Below, piece by piece: positions 8,385-18,527 of a DNA stretch of 64,000 nucleotides. Position 1 is the stretch's first letter, and each line of letters begins with the position of its first letter. This stretch comes from Prochlorococcus marinus XMU1408 (GTDB lineage: Bacteria > Cyanobacteriota > Cyanobacteriia > PCC-6307 > Cyanobiaceae): assembly GCF_003208055.1 (NCBI RefSeq), contig NZ_QJUE01000006.1, forward strand, positions 1-64,000. The letters run 5' to 3'. The notes under the pieces are model-generated. The model did no database searches. It had not been told where the DNA came from and was given only the letters and a program-made list of their open reading frames with translations. The position numbers and the translations under genes were made by a program.

Positions 8385-8645
8385 TCAACTTTCTTTTGTC
8401 TTTTTTGTTGAATTATCGTTATCTTTACTTGATTCAGATGAAGCCATACCATATTTCCTCATAAATCTGTCAACCCTGCCTTCAGTATCAAGTATCTTTT
8501 GAGTCCCTGTAAAGAAAGGATGATTTCCACTCCAAACATCAACCTGGATTTCCGGTTGTGTAGAACCCGTTGTCATTACAACTTCACCATTACAAATTAC
8601 TTTTGCATCTGGATACCAAGTTGGATGTATGTCTGATTTAGGCAT
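8385..8645 (-). CDS. rpmE: 50S ribosomal protein L31, zinc-independent form
   Basis: 86 aa. D-I-H-P at the N-terminus and H-P-F-F-T-G-T-Q-K with G-R-V-D-R-F identify L31. The usual four cysteines (C-x-C and C-x2-C) are reduced to one: V-I-C-N-G-E replaces the first pair and D-V-W-S-G-N replaces the second, so it should not bind zinc. A serine/lysine-rich tail extends the C-terminus. It follows rpsI by 35 bases. Confidence 0.93.
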   Translation of the reverse strand: MPKSDIHPTWYPDAKVICNGEVVMTTGSTQPEIQVDVWSGNHPFFTGTQKILDTEGRVDRFMRKYGMASSESSKDNDNSTKKTKES

Positions 8646-8680
8646 TTTAAAAAAAGAATAAGGTTAAGGTAAAAGTAAAG

Positions 8681-9088
8681 TTATCTCTTGGAAAATTGTG
8701 GGGCTTTACGAGCTTTCTTAAGACCATATTTACGCCTCTCTTTTGCTCTAGGGTCTCGACTTAGGTGACCCTCAACTTTAAGGGGCTTTCTATTATCAAG
8801 AGATAGTTCACACAAAGCTCTTGCAGCCCCTTGCTTTATCGCATCAGACTGACCAGTTAAACCTCCACCATATACATTTACTAAGACATCATATGATTCA
8901 CTTAAGCCTAAAGTTTTTAAAGGAGCTTTAACTGCAGATATATAGGCTGGATTAAAATTTAGATAATGATCACCAGGTCTCCCATTTATAACTATTTCAC
9001 CTTTGCCAGGAGTTAATCTCACTCTGGCTACAGATGTCTTACGTCTACCAGTTCCCCAGTAAACTACTTTGTTAGTGGAACTAGTCAT
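8681..9088 (-). CDS. rpsI: 30S ribosomal protein S9
   Basis: 135 aa. [14 protein letters not shown] near the N-terminus and the basic [11 protein letters not shown] tail, which reaches the P-site tRNA, are diagnostic. Its start overlaps the end of rplM by 8 bases, implying translational coupling. Confidence 0.96.
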   Translation of the reverse strand: MTSSTNKVVYWGTGRRKTSVARVRLTPGKGEIVINGRPGDHYLNFNPAYISAVKAPLKTLGLSESYDVLVNVYGGGLTGQSDAIKQGAARALCELSLDNRKPLKVEGHLSRDPRAKERRKYGLKKARKAPQFSKR

Positions 9089-9536
9089 TGTAAACAGAGT
9101 TAGAATTTAGATTAAGAACTTTAGGTTCTTGCGCTGAATGAGGGTGATCAGAACCTTTATAAACTTTTAGTTTATTAAATAATTGTCTGCCTAATCTCGT
9201 ATGAGGCAGCATTCCTTTGATTGCCTTCTCTACTATTCTTTCAGGAATTCTAGATTGAAGTGCCTTAAAGGTTTCAACTTTCATTCCTCCAGGACGTCCA
9301 GAGTGTCTTCGATAAAGTTTTTGATCAGATTTTTTACCGGTAACTTTGATCTTTTCTGCATTTACGACAATAACAAAATCACCTGTATCTAAATGAGGGG
9401 TGAAATTTGGCTTTGTCTTACCCCTAAGGACACTAGCAACTTCAGTTGCTAGTCGACCAAGAGTCTGATTCTCTGCATCCACCAGAAACCACTGGCGATC
9501 TATTGAATCCGATGATGGAACGGATGTCTTGTTCAT
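9081..9536 (-). CDS. rplM: 50S ribosomal protein L13
   Basis: 151 aa. [16 protein letters not shown] and [10 protein letters not shown] are L13 signatures. It heads the rplM-rpsI-rpmE-prfA set, and an inverted repeat lies 31-49 bases upstream of its start. It may be transcribed separately from truA, as 188 bases separate them. Confidence 0.96.
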   Translation of the reverse strand: MNKTSVPSSDSIDRQWFLVDAENQTLGRLATEVASVLRGKTKPNFTPHLDTGDFVIVVNAEKIKVTGKKSDQKLYRRHSGRPGGMKVETFKALQSRIPERIVEKAIKGMLPHTRLGRQLFNKLKVYKGSDHPHSAQEPKVLNLNSNSVYND

Positions 9537-9566
9537 TTTTCCTGGACGCCTTTAACACTGAATAAA

Positions 9567-9585
9567 CATTATCGTGTTGATAATG
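9567..9585 (-). promoter_or_regulatory. Inverted repeat in the rplM leader
   Basis: CATTATC-gtgtt-GATAATG (7-bp arms, 5-nt loop) sits 31 bases upstream of the rplM start. L13 leaders are autoregulated in some bacteria, so a control role is plausible but only inferred. Confidence 0.35.
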
Positions 9586-9724
9586 CTGTTTTAGGAAGTT
9601 ATCAAGTCAAATAATTGATCTGATTCTTCAGAAGTTTAATTCTACACTTTCATGGCTGAAAACTGGCCTTTTTTACTCATAAAATTTTAATTACTGATTT
9701 AATGAAATTCCAAATATGCAATCA

Positions 9725-10567
9725 TCAATCTTTTGTATTTTTTAATTCTTGAAAAGAATCTACAATTGGCAGAGAAAATCTAGGGAAAGTATCAAAACTT
9801 TTTTCTTTTGAAAAGATTTTCTCTTCATAACCAACTCTTATCAAACAAAGGCCATGAGGTGGAGCAGCTTCCCTAACCTCAGAACGCAAACCATTTCTCC
9901 ATCTATTTTTAAATTCTCTAAGAGTCAATCGGTTTTCTCCTAAAGCAACTAATTGACCCATTAAAAGTCTGACCATTCCATACAAAAAACCACTCGCCTG
10001 GATCTCAACCGTAACAATATCGCCATCTCGACAAATTGAAACTTCTTGAACCGTAGTCAATGAATTACTTCTATTACTTCCCGCTTTTTGAAAAGCAGCA
10101 AAATCATGAAAACCCACTAAGTCATTCAATGCATTTTTCATTAAATCAACATCTAATCGAACTTTATACTTGTGCCAACTGATATTTTGAAGAAAAAGAT
10201 TTGGATGGCAGCCATTAAAGATTGAATATCTATATCTTCTATTCTTGGCCGAATAACAAGCATGCCAATCTTTTGACACACTAGCTGCCTCAAGTACTCT
10301 AACTGTTGCTGGGAGCCTCCCATTAAGTGCTGATGGCCATTTATTAATAGGAATAGGCCCAGAAGAATCAAAATGAACAACTTGTCCAGAAGCATGTACA
10401 CCTGAATCAGTTCTGCCTGCTGCTATTACCTTTACTGGTCTATTCGGATCAAGCTCTGCAATTTTTTCTTCTAAAGTTCCTTGGACTGTAATTAAATTGC
10501 TTTGATTTTGCCAACCACTAAAACCTGAACCATTATATTGAATAACAAGTGCAATTCTATTAGTCAA
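9725..10567 (-). CDS. truA: tRNA pseudouridine synthase A
   Basis: 280 aa. It makes pseudouridine at positions 38-40 of tRNA anticodon arms. The catalytic aspartate is in [10 protein letters not shown] near residue 52; F-S-G-W-Q-N-Q near the N-terminus and [11 protein letters not shown] in the C-terminal half are family motifs. It lies after rplQ, the usual cyanobacterial order. The C-terminal 35 residues are a poorly conserved extension. Confidence 0.95.
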   Translation of the reverse strand: MTNRIALVIQYNGSGFSGWQNQSNLITVQGTLEEKIAELDPNRPVKVIAAGRTDSGVHASGQVVHFDSSGPIPINKWPSALNGRLPATVRVLEAASVSKDWHACYSAKNRRYRYSIFNGCHPNLFLQNISWHKYKVRLDVDLMKNALNDLVGFHDFAAFQKAGSNRSNSLTTVQEVSICRDGDIVTVEIQASGFLYGMVRLLMGQLVALGENRLTLREFKNRWRNGLRSEVREAAPPHGLCLIRVGYEEKIFSKEKSFDTFPRFSLPIVDSFQELKNTKD

Positions 10568-10637
10568 ATTAACCTAAAAATTTAAATTAACGAAAAATCT
10601 GAACGTATTAAATTAAGTAATGATAGTAATAAATAAT

Positions 10638-10988
10638 TTATACAAGCTCAACGATCGCCATTTCAGAATTATCTCCACGTCTTGGAGTGGTTCTTACGAT
10701 TCTCGTATATCCACCTTGACGATCACCATATCTTTCTTGAGCTTTTTCAAAAAGTGCGTGAACCAGCTGTTTATCGTATACATACCCAATAGCTCTTCTT
10801 CTAGAAGATAGACTTCCATCCTTAGCTAAGGTAATCATTCTCTCGGTTTCATCCCTTAAAGCTTTGGCTCTAGCTTTGGTTGTTGTGACTCTACCTTCAC
10901 GAATTAATTGAGTAGTTAATCCTCTTAGAAGAGCCTTCCTTTGGTCAGCGGGACGACTCAGTTGTGGAATTCGACGTTGATGACGCAT
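10638..10988 (-). CDS. rplQ: 50S ribosomal protein L17
   Basis: 116 aa. The [17 protein letters not shown] start and the [11 protein letters not shown] end match L17. It lies directly downstream of rpoA, as in most bacteria. Confidence 0.96.
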   Translation of the reverse strand: MRHQRRIPQLSRPADQRKALLRGLTTQLIREGRVTTTKARAKALRDETERMITLAKDGSLSSRRRAIGYVYDKQLVHALFEKAQERYGDRQGGYTRIVRTTPRRGDNSEMAIVELV

Positions 10989-11027
10989 TGGATTAGCTTT
11001 GAAATGAAGTAAGAAAAAAACCGAACA

Positions 11028-11966
11028 TCATGCAGAGGTTCTACTTTGTGGAATAGAAATTCCTATTCTCTCGAGAGCTTCAATGACTTCATCAGCAGAT
11101 TTAGAACCGAAGTTCTTAATTTCCAATAAATCCTCATAACTGAAGCCCATCAAGTCTGAAACAGAGTTCACTTGGGCTCGTTTTAGGCAATTGTAAGCTC
11201 TTACTGATAAGTTTAACTCCTCAAGGGGAATTTGGGCCTCTGCAGCAGGCTCTGGCTCTTCAGGTATCTCTTCTACCATTGAAACAGTGGCAAGAGGTTG
11301 GAAAAGCTCAATTAATTGATTTGCAGCTTCAGCTAATGCATCATCAGGAGAGGTAGATCCATCAGTTACTAGCTCCATTTTCAATCTTTCTCTTGTTGAA
11401 CCACCCTCCGCTACTGCAGTTTCATCAATAGTAAAATTGACCCTAGTTATGGGCATAAATACAGCATCTATTTGAAGTAAATCAATCGCACTTGTCTCTT
11501 CGTTTCTTCTATCAACCGGTCTATATCCTATGCCTCTTTCAACATGCAATTCTAATTCTAGATTATGCCCCTCATGAACAGTTGCTATTGGACGATCCCC
11601 ATCGACAACGTCAACTTGAGATGAAAACTGAATATCCTTCGCTTTAACTTCAGCAGGACCAGTAACAACAAGTCTTCCAATCTCAAGATCTTGGCTGCGA
11701 CTATCAACCGAAAGTTGTTTGCAATTTAGAAGAATATCTAAAACGTCCTCTCTTACGCCTGGGATTGTTGCATATTCATGATTAATACCAGCAATCCTTA
11801 CAGCAGTAACTGCGCTGCCTTCTAGCCCCCCCATTAAAACTCTGCGTAGGGAATTACCCAAAGTTGTTGCTTGACCTCTCTCAAGAGGGCCAATTAGGAA
11901 GACGCCTGTTTGGGAACGATCATTAGAAACTTGATGGTCGATCCTGTCGATCTGGTATTGCAACAC
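11028..11966 (-). CDS. rpoA: RNA polymerase alpha subunit
   Basis: 312 aa. The N-terminal dimerisation domain (about 1-230) contains [18 protein letters not shown], and a Glu/Pro-rich linker separates it from the C-terminal DNA-binding domain (about 245-312) with [12 protein letters not shown]. Normal length for cyanobacteria. Gene order is rpsM-rpsK-rpoA-rplQ. Confidence 0.97.
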   Translation of the reverse strand: MLQYQIDRIDHQVSNDRSQTGVFLIGPLERGQATTLGNSLRRVLMGGLEGSAVTAVRIAGINHEYATIPGVREDVLDILLNCKQLSVDSRSQDLEIGRLVVTGPAEVKAKDIQFSSQVDVVDGDRPIATVHEGHNLELELHVERGIGYRPVDRRNEETSAIDLLQIDAVFMPITRVNFTIDETAVAEGGSTRERLKMELVTDGSTSPDDALAEAANQLIELFQPLATVSMVEEIPEEPEPAAEAQIPLEELNLSVRAYNCLKRAQVNSVSDLMGFSYEDLLEIKNFGSKSADEVIEALERIGISIPQSRTSA

Positions 11967-11997
11967 GGTCTAATGTGATGTGGAAAGAAAAGAAAGT

Positions 11998-12011
11998 TTC
12001 ACTTAAGTGAA
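11998..12011. repeat. 14-bp perfect palindrome between rpsK and rpoA
   Basis: TTCACTTAAGTGAA reads the same on both strands and lies in the 50-base spacer just after the rpsK stop. It is too tight to be a normal terminator hairpin; it could be a protein site or chance. Confidence 0.3.
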
Positions 12012-12016
12012 TAGAT

Positions 12017-12409
12017 TTAAACGCGTCTGCGTTTAGGTCTCCTACAACCATTATGAGGCAGAGGAGTTACATCTCTGATTAAAGTAATTTCAAGACCAGC
12101 TACTTGCAACGCACGTATTGCGGTTTCACGACCAGAGCCAGGTCCTCTTACAAGAACCTCTATTTGACGCATTCCTTGTTCTAAGGCTCTTCGAGCTGCA
12201 ACTTCAGCAGCGGTTTGGGCAGCGAAAGGAGTACCTTTTCGAGCTCCCTTAAAGCCGCTTGCTCCTGCGGATGACCATGAAATCACTTCACCCGAAGTGT
12301 CAGTGATTGAGACAATGGTGTTATTGAAGGTACTTTGAATATGCACAACTCCATTTGGAACGTTGCGCTTTGACTTCTTAGAACCGGTTTTCTTTGAGGT
12401 TGTAGCCAT
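12017..12409 (-). CDS. rpsK: 30S ribosomal protein S11
   Basis: 130 aa. [12 protein letters not shown] in the first half and the basic [19 protein letters not shown] end are diagnostic. The N-terminal lysine-rich run is normal for S11. Confidence 0.97.
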   Translation of the reverse strand: MATTSKKTGSKKSKRNVPNGVVHIQSTFNNTIVSITDTSGEVISWSSAGASGFKGARKGTPFAAQTAAEVAARRALEQGMRQIEVLVRGPGSGRETAIRALQVAGLEITLIRDVTPLPHNGCRRPKRRRV

Positions 12410-12442
12410 TAGGCTGTGCCTTATTTAAATAGATTTAAAAAT

Positions 12443-12456
12443 TTACCAAGTGGTAA
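12443..12456 (-). terminator. Small hairpin with T-run between rpsM and rpsK
   Basis: On the minus strand TTACCA-CT-TGGTAA is followed by ATTTTTAAA. It is a weak intra-operon hairpin that may be a partial attenuator, a processing site, or of no effect. Confidence 0.25.
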
Positions 12457-12472
12457 CAGGATAATTAAGAAA

Positions 12473-12838
12473 TTATTTCTTTCTTCCTGCAACAGTTTTT
12501 CTTGCTCCTCTTCGAGTTCGAGCATTTGTTCTGGTTCGTTGTCCACGAACAGGCAAACTCATTCTATGTCTACGCCCACGAACACATCCTATGTCTTGAA
12601 GTCGTTTGAGTGCCATTCCTTCTTGACGTCTCAAATCTCCCTCAAGAGTGAATTCTTCAGTAACAGCTCTAAGCTTCTGAACATCACTATCTTCTAGATC
12701 CTTTACACGTATATCAGGATTAACTCCTGATTTTTCGAGGATACTCTTGGCTCTGGTTAAGCCAATACCATAGATGTAAGTTAGGGCAACTTCGACCCGC
12801 TTTTCGCGTGGTATGTCGATGCCTACAATCCGTGCCAC
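12473..12838 (-). CDS. rpsM: 30S ribosomal protein S13
   Basis: 121 aa. R-I-V-G-I-D-I-P at the start, Y-I-Y-G-I-G near 23, and the C-terminal [14 protein letters not shown] form the S13 signature. It follows rpmJ after a 111-base spacer that holds two perfect inverted repeats. Confidence 0.97.
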   Translation of the reverse strand: MARIVGIDIPREKRVEVALTYIYGIGLTRAKSILEKSGVNPDIRVKDLEDSDVQKLRAVTEEFTLEGDLRRQEGMALKRLQDIGCVRGRRHRMSLPVRGQRTRTNARTRRGARKTVAGRKK

Positions 12839-12865
12839 TTAAGAATAATTCGAAGGGGAACAATG

Positions 12866-12893
12866 AAAGTCATCATAATTTAAAGATGACTTT
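12866..12893 (-). promoter_or_regulatory. Inverted repeat in the rpmJ-rpsM spacer, first
   Basis: AAAGTCATC and GATGACTTT form a perfect 9-bp stem with a 10-nt loop. On the transcribed strand no T-run follows, so it is more likely an attenuation, processing or protein-binding structure than a terminator. It lies just upstream of the rpsM start. Confidence 0.45.
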
Positions 12894-12894
12894 A

Positions 12895-12939
12895 TTTAAG
12901 AAGTAAACGAAAATAATTAATCGATAAAGACTTCTTAAA
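12895..12939 (-). promoter_or_regulatory. Inverted repeat in the rpmJ-rpsM spacer, second
   Basis: TTTAAGAAGT and ACTTCTTAAA form a perfect 10-bp stem around 25 bases. It stands only one base from the preceding hairpin, so the spacer RNA would be nearly fully structured. Confidence 0.45.
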
Positions 12940-12949
12940 ACTTCAGGGA

Positions 12950-13066
12950 TCAGCCCTGACGCTGTTTATTTCGAGGCCTTTTCTTGTTGATCACATAGAT
13001 CCGGCCTCTGCGCCTTACGATCTGGTCGTCAGGACTAATTTTTTTAACTGAGGATCTAACCTTCAT
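12950..13066 (-). CDS. rpmJ: 50S ribosomal protein L36, zinc-independent form
   Basis: 38 aa, short but unmistakable: it starts [10 protein letters not shown] and ends R-N-K-Q-R-Q-G. The three cysteines and the histidine that bind zinc in standard L36 are missing (S-P-D-D-Q-I replaces the C-x2-C region), making this the C-minus form. It lies between adk and rpsM; the infA gene often found here is absent. Confidence 0.95.
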
Positions 13067-13109
13067 TGGTGAGACTCTCCAATTTCCAAACTATTACTGT
13101 ACTACATCG

Positions 13110-13658
13110 TCAGCCTAAAGCTTTCTCGATACATGAAAACACAACATCTATGTCAGCATTACCATTAATCCCCTCCAGAATTCCTTGCTTGGTATACAAA
13201 TCAATTAGAGGAGAGGTTTTTTCTCTGTAGATTTTAAGCCTATTGATTATGACTTGTTCGTTATCATCCTGCCTTCCTCTTTCTAATAGCCTTTTAATCA
13301 AATAATCGTCGGCGGTTTTTATTAATATTACAGCCTCTAGAGGTTGATTAATTTTTTCTAAAAGTTTTTCTAACGAACTTGCTTGATTGACATTTCTAGG
13401 GAAGCCATCAAGCAACCAACCTTTTTTAGTATTCAACAACCTTCCCTCAACAATTGAGAGAACTAAATCATCACTTACTAATTCTCCTTTGTTCATAATC
13501 TCCGCAGCTTTAATACCTAAAACTGATCCAGAGGAGACCTCATCTCTAAGTAAATCTCCAGTTGAAAGATGATCTAGTCCATACTTCTTGCAATAAAGAT
13601 TGGCTTGGGTACCTTTACCTGCGCCAGGCGGACCAAGAAATAGTAATTTATTTTTCAT
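13110..13658 (-). CDS. adk: Adenylate kinase
   Basis: 182 aa. ATP + AMP = 2 ADP. The P-loop G-P-P-G-A-G-K-G is at 9-16, and D-G-F-P-R-N and R-Q-D-D are in place. The lid domain is short with no zinc cysteines, as usual in cyanobacteria. It sits between secY and rpmJ, as in the ancestral spc operon. Confidence 0.96.
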   Translation of the reverse strand: MKNKLLFLGPPGAGKGTQANLYCKKYGLDHLSTGDLLRDEVSSGSVLGIKAAEIMNKGELVSDDLVLSIVEGRLLNTKKGWLLDGFPRNVNQASSLEKLLEKINQPLEAVILIKTADDYLIKRLLERGRQDDNEQVIINRLKIYREKTSPLIDLYTKQGILEGINGNADIDVVFSCIEKALG

Positions 13659-13679
13659 TTAAAAATCATACTAAAGATT

Positions 13680-14999
13680 TTATTGACGAACTAATCCCTC
13701 ATATCTTTGTGAAATTACATAAGTCTGAACTTGCTTGGAGGTATCAATTGCAACTCCTACCAAAATCAATAATGAAGTTGCACCAAGCCCTTGAAAGGTT
13801 TGAACATTAGTTGCTCTCTCTACTGCAGCAGGGACAATTGCTACTGAACCGAGAAATAAACCACCAAGTAAAGTTAGACGGTTTTGAACACCTGAAAGAT
13901 AATTAGAAGTAGAACTACCAGGCCTTACGCCTGGAATTGCAACACCGCCTTTTTTTAAATTAGAGGCAATATCTATTGGATTAATTGTTAAAGAAGCGTA
14001 AAAATAAGCGAATCCCAATATCAATGCAAAAAATGTAATTGCATATGGCCATGGGTTCGATGAGCCAGGATTCAATGAGCTAGCAGCCTTAATAAGTAAT
14101 GGGTTTTGAGTGAAATTCGCAATTGTTATTGGCAGAAAAATCAATGCTGAGGCAAAAATTATTGGCATAACCCCACCAGCATTTAACTTTAGAGGTAAAT
14201 AACTTTGCCTACTTGGTAAAAGAGCTGTGCCTCCCATTTGACTTTTTGCACTTACTATTGGGATTCTTCTCGCACCTTCTTGAACAAAAATAATGCCAAC
14301 AATAGTAATCAAAAAAACTATTAGTAAAATTATTATGCCTAGAACATCTGCTCGATCTCCAGTTTGAGCTTTTTCAATCGTAGAACTAAGTGCCTTTGGT
14401 AAAGTTGCAACAATGTTCAAGAAAATAACCAAAGAAGCTCCTTGTCCTATTCCTTTTTCAGTAATAATCTCACTAAGCCACATAACTATCATCGATCCAG
14501 TAACTAATGCTAGGGATGTTTGTACAACAAATTCAGTTTCGCCAAGTCCTTCTACTGAATATTGTCTAAGAATTAAAGCAAAAACTGTACTTTGAACTAA
14601 TCCCCATCCTAAAGCGACATATCGAGTGATTTGAGCAATTTTTCTTCTTCCTGCCTCACCTTCATTTTTCTGTAAATCTTCTAATTGAGGTAAAGACGCA
14701 GTTAGCAACTGAATAATGATTGAAGCATTGATGAATGGAAGAATACCCAGTGCAAAAATACCCAAAGTTGAAATTCCACCGCCTGTAAAAATATCAAGGA
14801 ATCCAATTAATTGTCCCCCCTGATCAATAAAAGATTTAAAAGCCTCTCTATCTATTCCTGGCATAGGAATGTAAATTCCTAATCGAACAATTAATAAAAG
14901 CCCAAGGGTTGTAATTACTCTTCCCCTAAGCTCTTCGTTACTAAAAAGCTGAGTAATTACTTCGCCTGCGCTTGGGTTACGGCCACGACTTATTAACAT
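13680..14999 (-). CDS. secY: Protein translocase subunit SecY
   Basis: 439 aa with ten hydrophobic segments; central pore of the Sec translocon in plasma and thylakoid membranes. G-I-Y-I-P-M-P-G-I-D near the N-terminus and G-I-G-Q-G-A-S-L-V-I-F in the middle are SecY motifs. It follows rplO. Confidence 0.97.
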   Translation of the reverse strand: MLISRGRNPSAGEVITQLFSNEELRGRVITTLGLLLIVRLGIYIPMPGIDREAFKSFIDQGGQLIGFLDIFTGGGISTLGIFALGILPFINASIIIQLLTASLPQLEDLQKNEGEAGRRKIAQITRYVALGWGLVQSTVFALILRQYSVEGLGETEFVVQTSLALVTGSMIVMWLSEIITEKGIGQGASLVIFLNIVATLPKALSSTIEKAQTGDRADVLGIIILLIVFLITIVGIIFVQEGARRIPIVSAKSQMGGTALLPSRQSYLPLKLNAGGVMPIIFASALIFLPITIANFTQNPLLIKAASSLNPGSSNPWPYAITFFALILGFAYFYASLTINPIDIASNLKKGGVAIPGVRPGSSTSNYLSGVQNRLTLLGGLFLGSVAIVPAAVERATNVQTFQGLGATSLLILVGVAIDTSKQVQTYVISQRYEGLVRQ

Positions 15000-15059
15000 T
15001 TAAGAATGAAAATTTGTTTAAAACTAATGTATGAAAACTATATTTTCAAGGCTAAGAAC

Positions 15060-15512
15060 TTAGGAGAATAGCTCGCATGTTCCTCCTACTTCCTCTATTT
15101 TCTTTTTGGCAGTTTCTGTGAAAGCTGCTGCTTGAACAGTAAGTTTGACTTCTAACTTACCGTTTCCGAGAATTTTCAGTGGATTTTTTGGCTTCGTAAG
15201 AATACCCTGCTTAACCAACAAATCAAGATTAACGACTGTGCCTTCTTTTAACGAATTTAAACTAGAAACATTAAGTACAGAAAAATTTTTCTGATTCACT
15301 ATTGGAAAATGCTTTAATTTTGGAACTCGCCTGTATAAAGGCATCTGCCCTCCCTCAAAGCCAGGCCTAGTAGGTCTTCCTGAGCGAGATTTTTGTCCTC
15401 TCATCCCAAAGCCACAACTAGCACCCTGACCAGCAGCGATACCTCGACCTTTACGCATTTTTTTACGTCTAGATCCTGTATTTGGCTGAAGTGATTCCAA
15501 TTTAATAGTCAT
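15060..15512 (-). CDS. rplO: 50S ribosomal protein L15
   Basis: 150 aa. The glycine/arginine-rich N-terminus ([11 protein letters not shown]) and [14 protein letters not shown] identify L15. It is 6 bases after rpsE. Confidence 0.97.
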   Translation of the reverse strand: MTIKLESLQPNTGSRRKKMRKGRGIAAGQGASCGFGMRGQKSRSGRPTRPGFEGGQMPLYRRVPKLKHFPIVNQKNFSVLNVSSLNSLKEGTVVNLDLLVKQGILTKPKNPLKILGNGKLEVKLTVQAAAFTETAKKKIEEVGGTCELFS

Positions 15513-15518
15513 GATTTT

Positions 15519-16142
15519 TTAAGAATAAATCTGCTCAAGTGAAATACCACGCTCTCTTGCAGTGGCTTTATGAGTGCGCAATTCACTCAGCGCAACCATT
15601 GCAGCACGAGCATTATTTAGAGGGGTCTTACTACCTAATCTCTTTGCAAGTACGTTTTTTATTCCAGCCAACTCTAAAACAGTACGGATTGAACCACCCG
15701 CAATTACTCCTGTTCCTGGAGCCGCAGGACGAATCAGTACACTTGCAGCACCATCTCTTCCATTTGAGAGTGTAGGGATAGAGCTATTTCGTGTTAAAGG
15801 AACACGAACTAAATGTTTTTTTCCATCAGCTACACCTTTCCTTACGGCACCAATTACATCTCCAGCTTTTCCTACTCCAACGCCAACTTGCCCTTTTTCA
15901 TTGCCTACAACAACTATCGCCCTAAAACTCATTTTTTTTCCACCTTTAACTGTCTTTGATACCCTTCTGATTTGAACAACACGTTCTTGCCACTCAGAGT
16001 CTCTTTCCTGTCCTCTTCTTTCTCTCCTGCCACCACGTTTTTCGCCTCTGTTGCGACGATTTTCCTGTCTACCATCAGCAGAGGGTGCATCTGATGATCC
16101 AGAAGTTTTTTTATTTTGGGACTGGTTTTTAGTGTCTGTCAT
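15519..16142 (-). CDS. rpsE: 30S ribosomal protein S5
   Basis: 207 aa. The dsRNA-binding part starts at E-R-V-V-Q-I-R-R-V near 52, with [13 protein letters not shown] and G-V-G-V-G-K-A. A charged, low-complexity N-terminal extension of about 50 residues (Asn/Arg/Gly-rich) is typical of cyanobacterial S5. Confidence 0.97.
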   Translation of the reverse strand: MTDTKNQSQNKKTSGSSDAPSADGRQENRRNRGEKRGGRRERRGQERDSEWQERVVQIRRVSKTVKGGKKMSFRAIVVVGNEKGQVGVGVGKAGDVIGAVRKGVADGKKHLVRVPLTRNSSIPTLSNGRDGAASVLIRPAAPGTGVIAGGSIRTVLELAGIKNVLAKRLGSKTPLNNARAAMVALSELRTHKATARERGISLEQIYS

Positions 16143-16156
16143 TATTAAAGCAATGA

Positions 16157-16525
16157 TTAAAAGTTCAAGCCTGCCACTCTGGCAGCTTCGGCTAGAGCTT
16201 TAACCCTGCCATGATAGATGTTTCCACCTCTGTCAAAGATAACTTGTTTGATGCCTTTTGATAAAGCTTTTTTTGCAACAAGTTCTCCTACTGCTGTAGA
16301 GGCATCACAACTACCAGCATTAACTTTTAGAGAAGCTTTCAAATCTTTATCAAGGGTTGATGCAGCACATATGGTGTTTTGAGCATCATCATCAATTATT
16401 TGAGCATATATATGGTTGTTGGAACGAAAAACAGCAAGCCTTGGTCGAGCTTCTGTTCCACTTAAGTGCCTTCTCAAGCGTTTATGACGTTTTTGAGTCT
16501 GTTGTTTTCTAGAAAGTTTTGACAT
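16157..16525 (-). CDS. rplR: 50S ribosomal protein L18
   Basis: 122 aa. [18 protein letters not shown] and the F-D-R-G-G-x2[13 protein letters not shown] end are L18 signatures. It binds 5S rRNA. Confidence 0.97.
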   Translation of the reverse strand: MSKLSRKQQTQKRHKRLRRHLSGTEARPRLAVFRSNNHIYAQIIDDDAQNTICAASTLDKDLKASLKVNAGSCDASTAVGELVAKKALSKGIKQVIFDRGGNIYHGRVKALAEAARVAGLNF

Positions 16526-16557
16526 GACAAAAAATTTTTTAAAAAAGATAATGAAAA

Positions 16558-17097
16558 TTAAGCTTTGCCAGATTTACCAGCTTTTCTGATTATCTGTTCT
16601 CCTTCATATTTGATTCCTTTACCTTTGTAAGGCTCTGGAGGCCTTATCGCTCTTATTTTTGCAGCTTCATTACCAACTAGTTCTTTATCGGGACCTGTAA
16701 CAGAAACATTTGTATTGTTTTCAACTTTAAAAGTTATACCTTCTGGAGGAACAACCTCAACTGGATGACTATACCCAGCACTAACAACAAGTGTTTTCCC
16801 TTTTACTTGCGCTCTAGAACCAACCCCAACAATCTCAAGTTTTTTTGTAAAGCCATTACTTACTCCCTCAATCATGTTTGCTACTAATGATCTGCATAAT
16901 CCATGCATTTCTCTGGACTTTCTCTTTTCATTGAGAGGGGAAACCACAATGGAATTATCGTTTTTACTTATGCTCACTCCATCAGGAAGGATTCTCTGCA
17001 ATTGACCATTGGGTCCTTTTACAGTGATTAATAGACCTTCGATTTTTACATCTACCTTTTCAGGAAGGGAGATTGGTTTTTTTCCAGTACGAGACAT
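16558..17097 (-). CDS. rplF: 50S ribosomal protein L6
   Basis: 179 aa from the ATG at 17097 (M-S-R-T-G-K-K-P-I). I prefer this start to an in-frame ATG six codons upstream because homologues begin at [16 protein letters not shown] near the C-terminus is the L6 signature. Confidence 0.96.
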   Translation of the reverse strand: MSRTGKKPISLPEKVDVKIEGLLITVKGPNGQLQRILPDGVSISKNDNSIVVSPLNEKRKSREMHGLCRSLVANMIEGVSNGFTKKLEIVGVGSRAQVKGKTLVVSAGYSHPVEVVPPEGITFKVENNTNVSVTGPDKELVGNEAAKIRAIRPPEPYKGKGIKYEGEQIIRKAGKSGKA

Positions 17098-17115
17098 AAT
17101 TAAGTACCTAATCAA

Positions 17116-17517
17116 TCAACAGACATAGCAGAGGACTTCTCCTCCAACACCTTGTTTTCGGGCATCACGATCACTCATGACTCCTTTAGAGGTGGAAATT
17201 ATTGCAACTCCAAGACCTCCTAAAACTTTTGGTAATCCTCGAGTATTTTTATAAATCCTCAAACCTGGCTTACTCACTCGCTGCATTGAACGAATAATTG
17301 GTGAGCGATGCTTACCGGTATATTTCAATCCAAGAATGAGCTGCTTTCTAAAGCCTTCTCCTTCTTCATTGATCTCTGCTATGAACCCCTCTCGCTGAAG
17401 AACCTTAGCGATGCTAAGAGACATTCTTGAGGCTGGGACTTTTGTTTGTTCATGACGTTTTTCACTTGCATTTCGAATGCGAGTGAGCATGTCTGAAATT
17501 GGATCGTGGTTGGACAT
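17116..17517 (-). CDS. rpsH: 30S ribosomal protein S8
   Basis: 133 aa. [13 protein letters not shown] at the start and [10 protein letters not shown] at the end are diagnostic. It lies 19 bases after rplE. Confidence 0.97.
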   Translation of the reverse strand: MSNHDPISDMLTRIRNASEKRHEQTKVPASRMSLSIAKVLQREGFIAEINEEGEGFRKQLILGLKYTGKHRSPIIRSMQRVSKPGLRIYKNTRGLPKVLGGLGVAIISTSKGVMSDRDARKQGVGGEVLCYVC

Positions 17518-17536
17518 AGTATTTAGCTAATCAAAC

Positions 17537-18076
17537 TCATTTTTTACGGAAAGGCATTCCCATTTCACTAAGGAGAGCCTTGCCTTGTTCATCGGTAGAA
17601 GCACTGGTCACAATAGTGATATCCATGCCTCTAATTGTGTCGACTTTGTCAAAAGTAACCTCAGGGAAAATAAGTTGTTCTTTGACTCCAATGGTGTAAT
17701 TTCCTCGCCCGTCAAAGCTTTTTGGACTCACACCACGAAAATCTCTGATCCTTGGAAGTGCCAAATTAATGAACCTCTCCAAGAACGCGTACATACGATC
17801 ACCTCTAAGTGTAACTGCACAACCTATTGGCATTCCTTGTCGAATCTTAAAAGTGGCGATTGCTTTCTTTGCTCTCGTTACAAGAGCTTTTTGACCTGAA
17901 ATAGTAGCCATTTCAGCTAGAGAAGCTTCTAAAGATTTTGAATTCTGTGCAGCTTCACCAAGTCCTCTATTTAAGGTGACCTTTTGCACTTTGGGAACTT
18001 GATGAATATTTGTCAGACCAAGATCTTTTAAAAGTTTTGGTCTGATTGTCTCTCGGTAGCGGGTTTTTAATGACAT
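17537..18076 (-). CDS. rplE: 50S ribosomal protein L5
   Basis: 179 aa. [22 protein letters not shown] and [17 protein letters not shown] are L5 motifs. It contacts 5S rRNA and the P-site tRNA. A terminator-like hairpin stands just upstream of its start. Confidence 0.97.
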   Translation of the reverse strand: MSLKTRYRETIRPKLLKDLGLTNIHQVPKVQKVTLNRGLGEAAQNSKSLEASLAEMATISGQKALVTRAKKAIATFKIRQGMPIGCAVTLRGDRMYAFLERFINLALPRIRDFRGVSPKSFDGRGNYTIGVKEQLIFPEVTFDKVDTIRGMDITIVTSASTDEQGKALLSEMGMPFRKK

Positions 18077-18080
18077 GGCT

Positions 18081-18112
18081 TAAAAAAATTAATTCTGGTC
18101 TTGGTCAGAATT
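18081..18112 (-). terminator. Terminator-like hairpin inside the ribosomal operon (rplX-rplE spacer)
   Basis: On the minus strand AATTCTG-accaagac-CAGAATT (7-bp perfect stem) is followed by AATTTTTTT. It has the form of a Rho-independent terminator, yet lies between two cotranscribed ribosomal genes, so partial termination or attenuation is likely. Confidence 0.5.
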
Positions 18113-18168
18113 GAATTAGGAAAAGAAAGTCTGCTTTAGTTAATTCAGACAAAGGAATAGTGAATTAA

Positions 18169-18525
18169 TTAATCAATTAATTCTCCAGTCTTCTTTAATC
18201 GTCGTTTCTTTGATCCGTCTTTATCTACAAAAATTTCAACCTTGCTAGCAACTTTTTCTTTACTTGAGTAGATCATTACATTTGAAGCATGTAAAGAAGT
18301 TTCTTTTGTCTCAATTCGACCAGTTTCTCCTTCCTGTGATGGCTTTACATGCTTTGTAATTTGATTAATTCCCTTCACTACAACTCTATTTTCATAAGGG
18401 AGGATTTGAAGAACTTCTCCTGTTTTTCCCTTATCCTTACCAGAAATGATCTGAACTGTATCTCCTTTGCGAATCTTCATTTTGATACGACCAGAAGAAA
18501 CTTTACTTTTGTTAATTGCTGGCAT
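18169..18525 (-). CDS. rplX: 50S ribosomal protein L24
   Basis: 118 aa. The core begins [18 protein letters not shown] at residue 16 (KOW motif), with L-H-A-S-N-V-M-I-Y further on. The 15-residue N-terminal extension may be real, as in relatives, or translation may start at the internal ATG. Confidence 0.93.
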   Translation of the reverse strand: MPAINKSKVSSGRIKMKIRKGDTVQIISGKDKGKTGEVLQILPYENRVVVKGINQITKHVKPSQEGETGRIETKETSLHASNVMIYSSKEKVASKVEIFVDKDGSKKRRLKKTGELID

Positions 18526-18527
18526 GA

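Noticed and set aside
17098-17115. Upstream ATG for rplF, and similar longer starts for rpsQ, rplW, ndhN and the aldo/keto reductase
   Set aside because: The added residues are not part of the families and mostly run into neighbouring genes or spacers.
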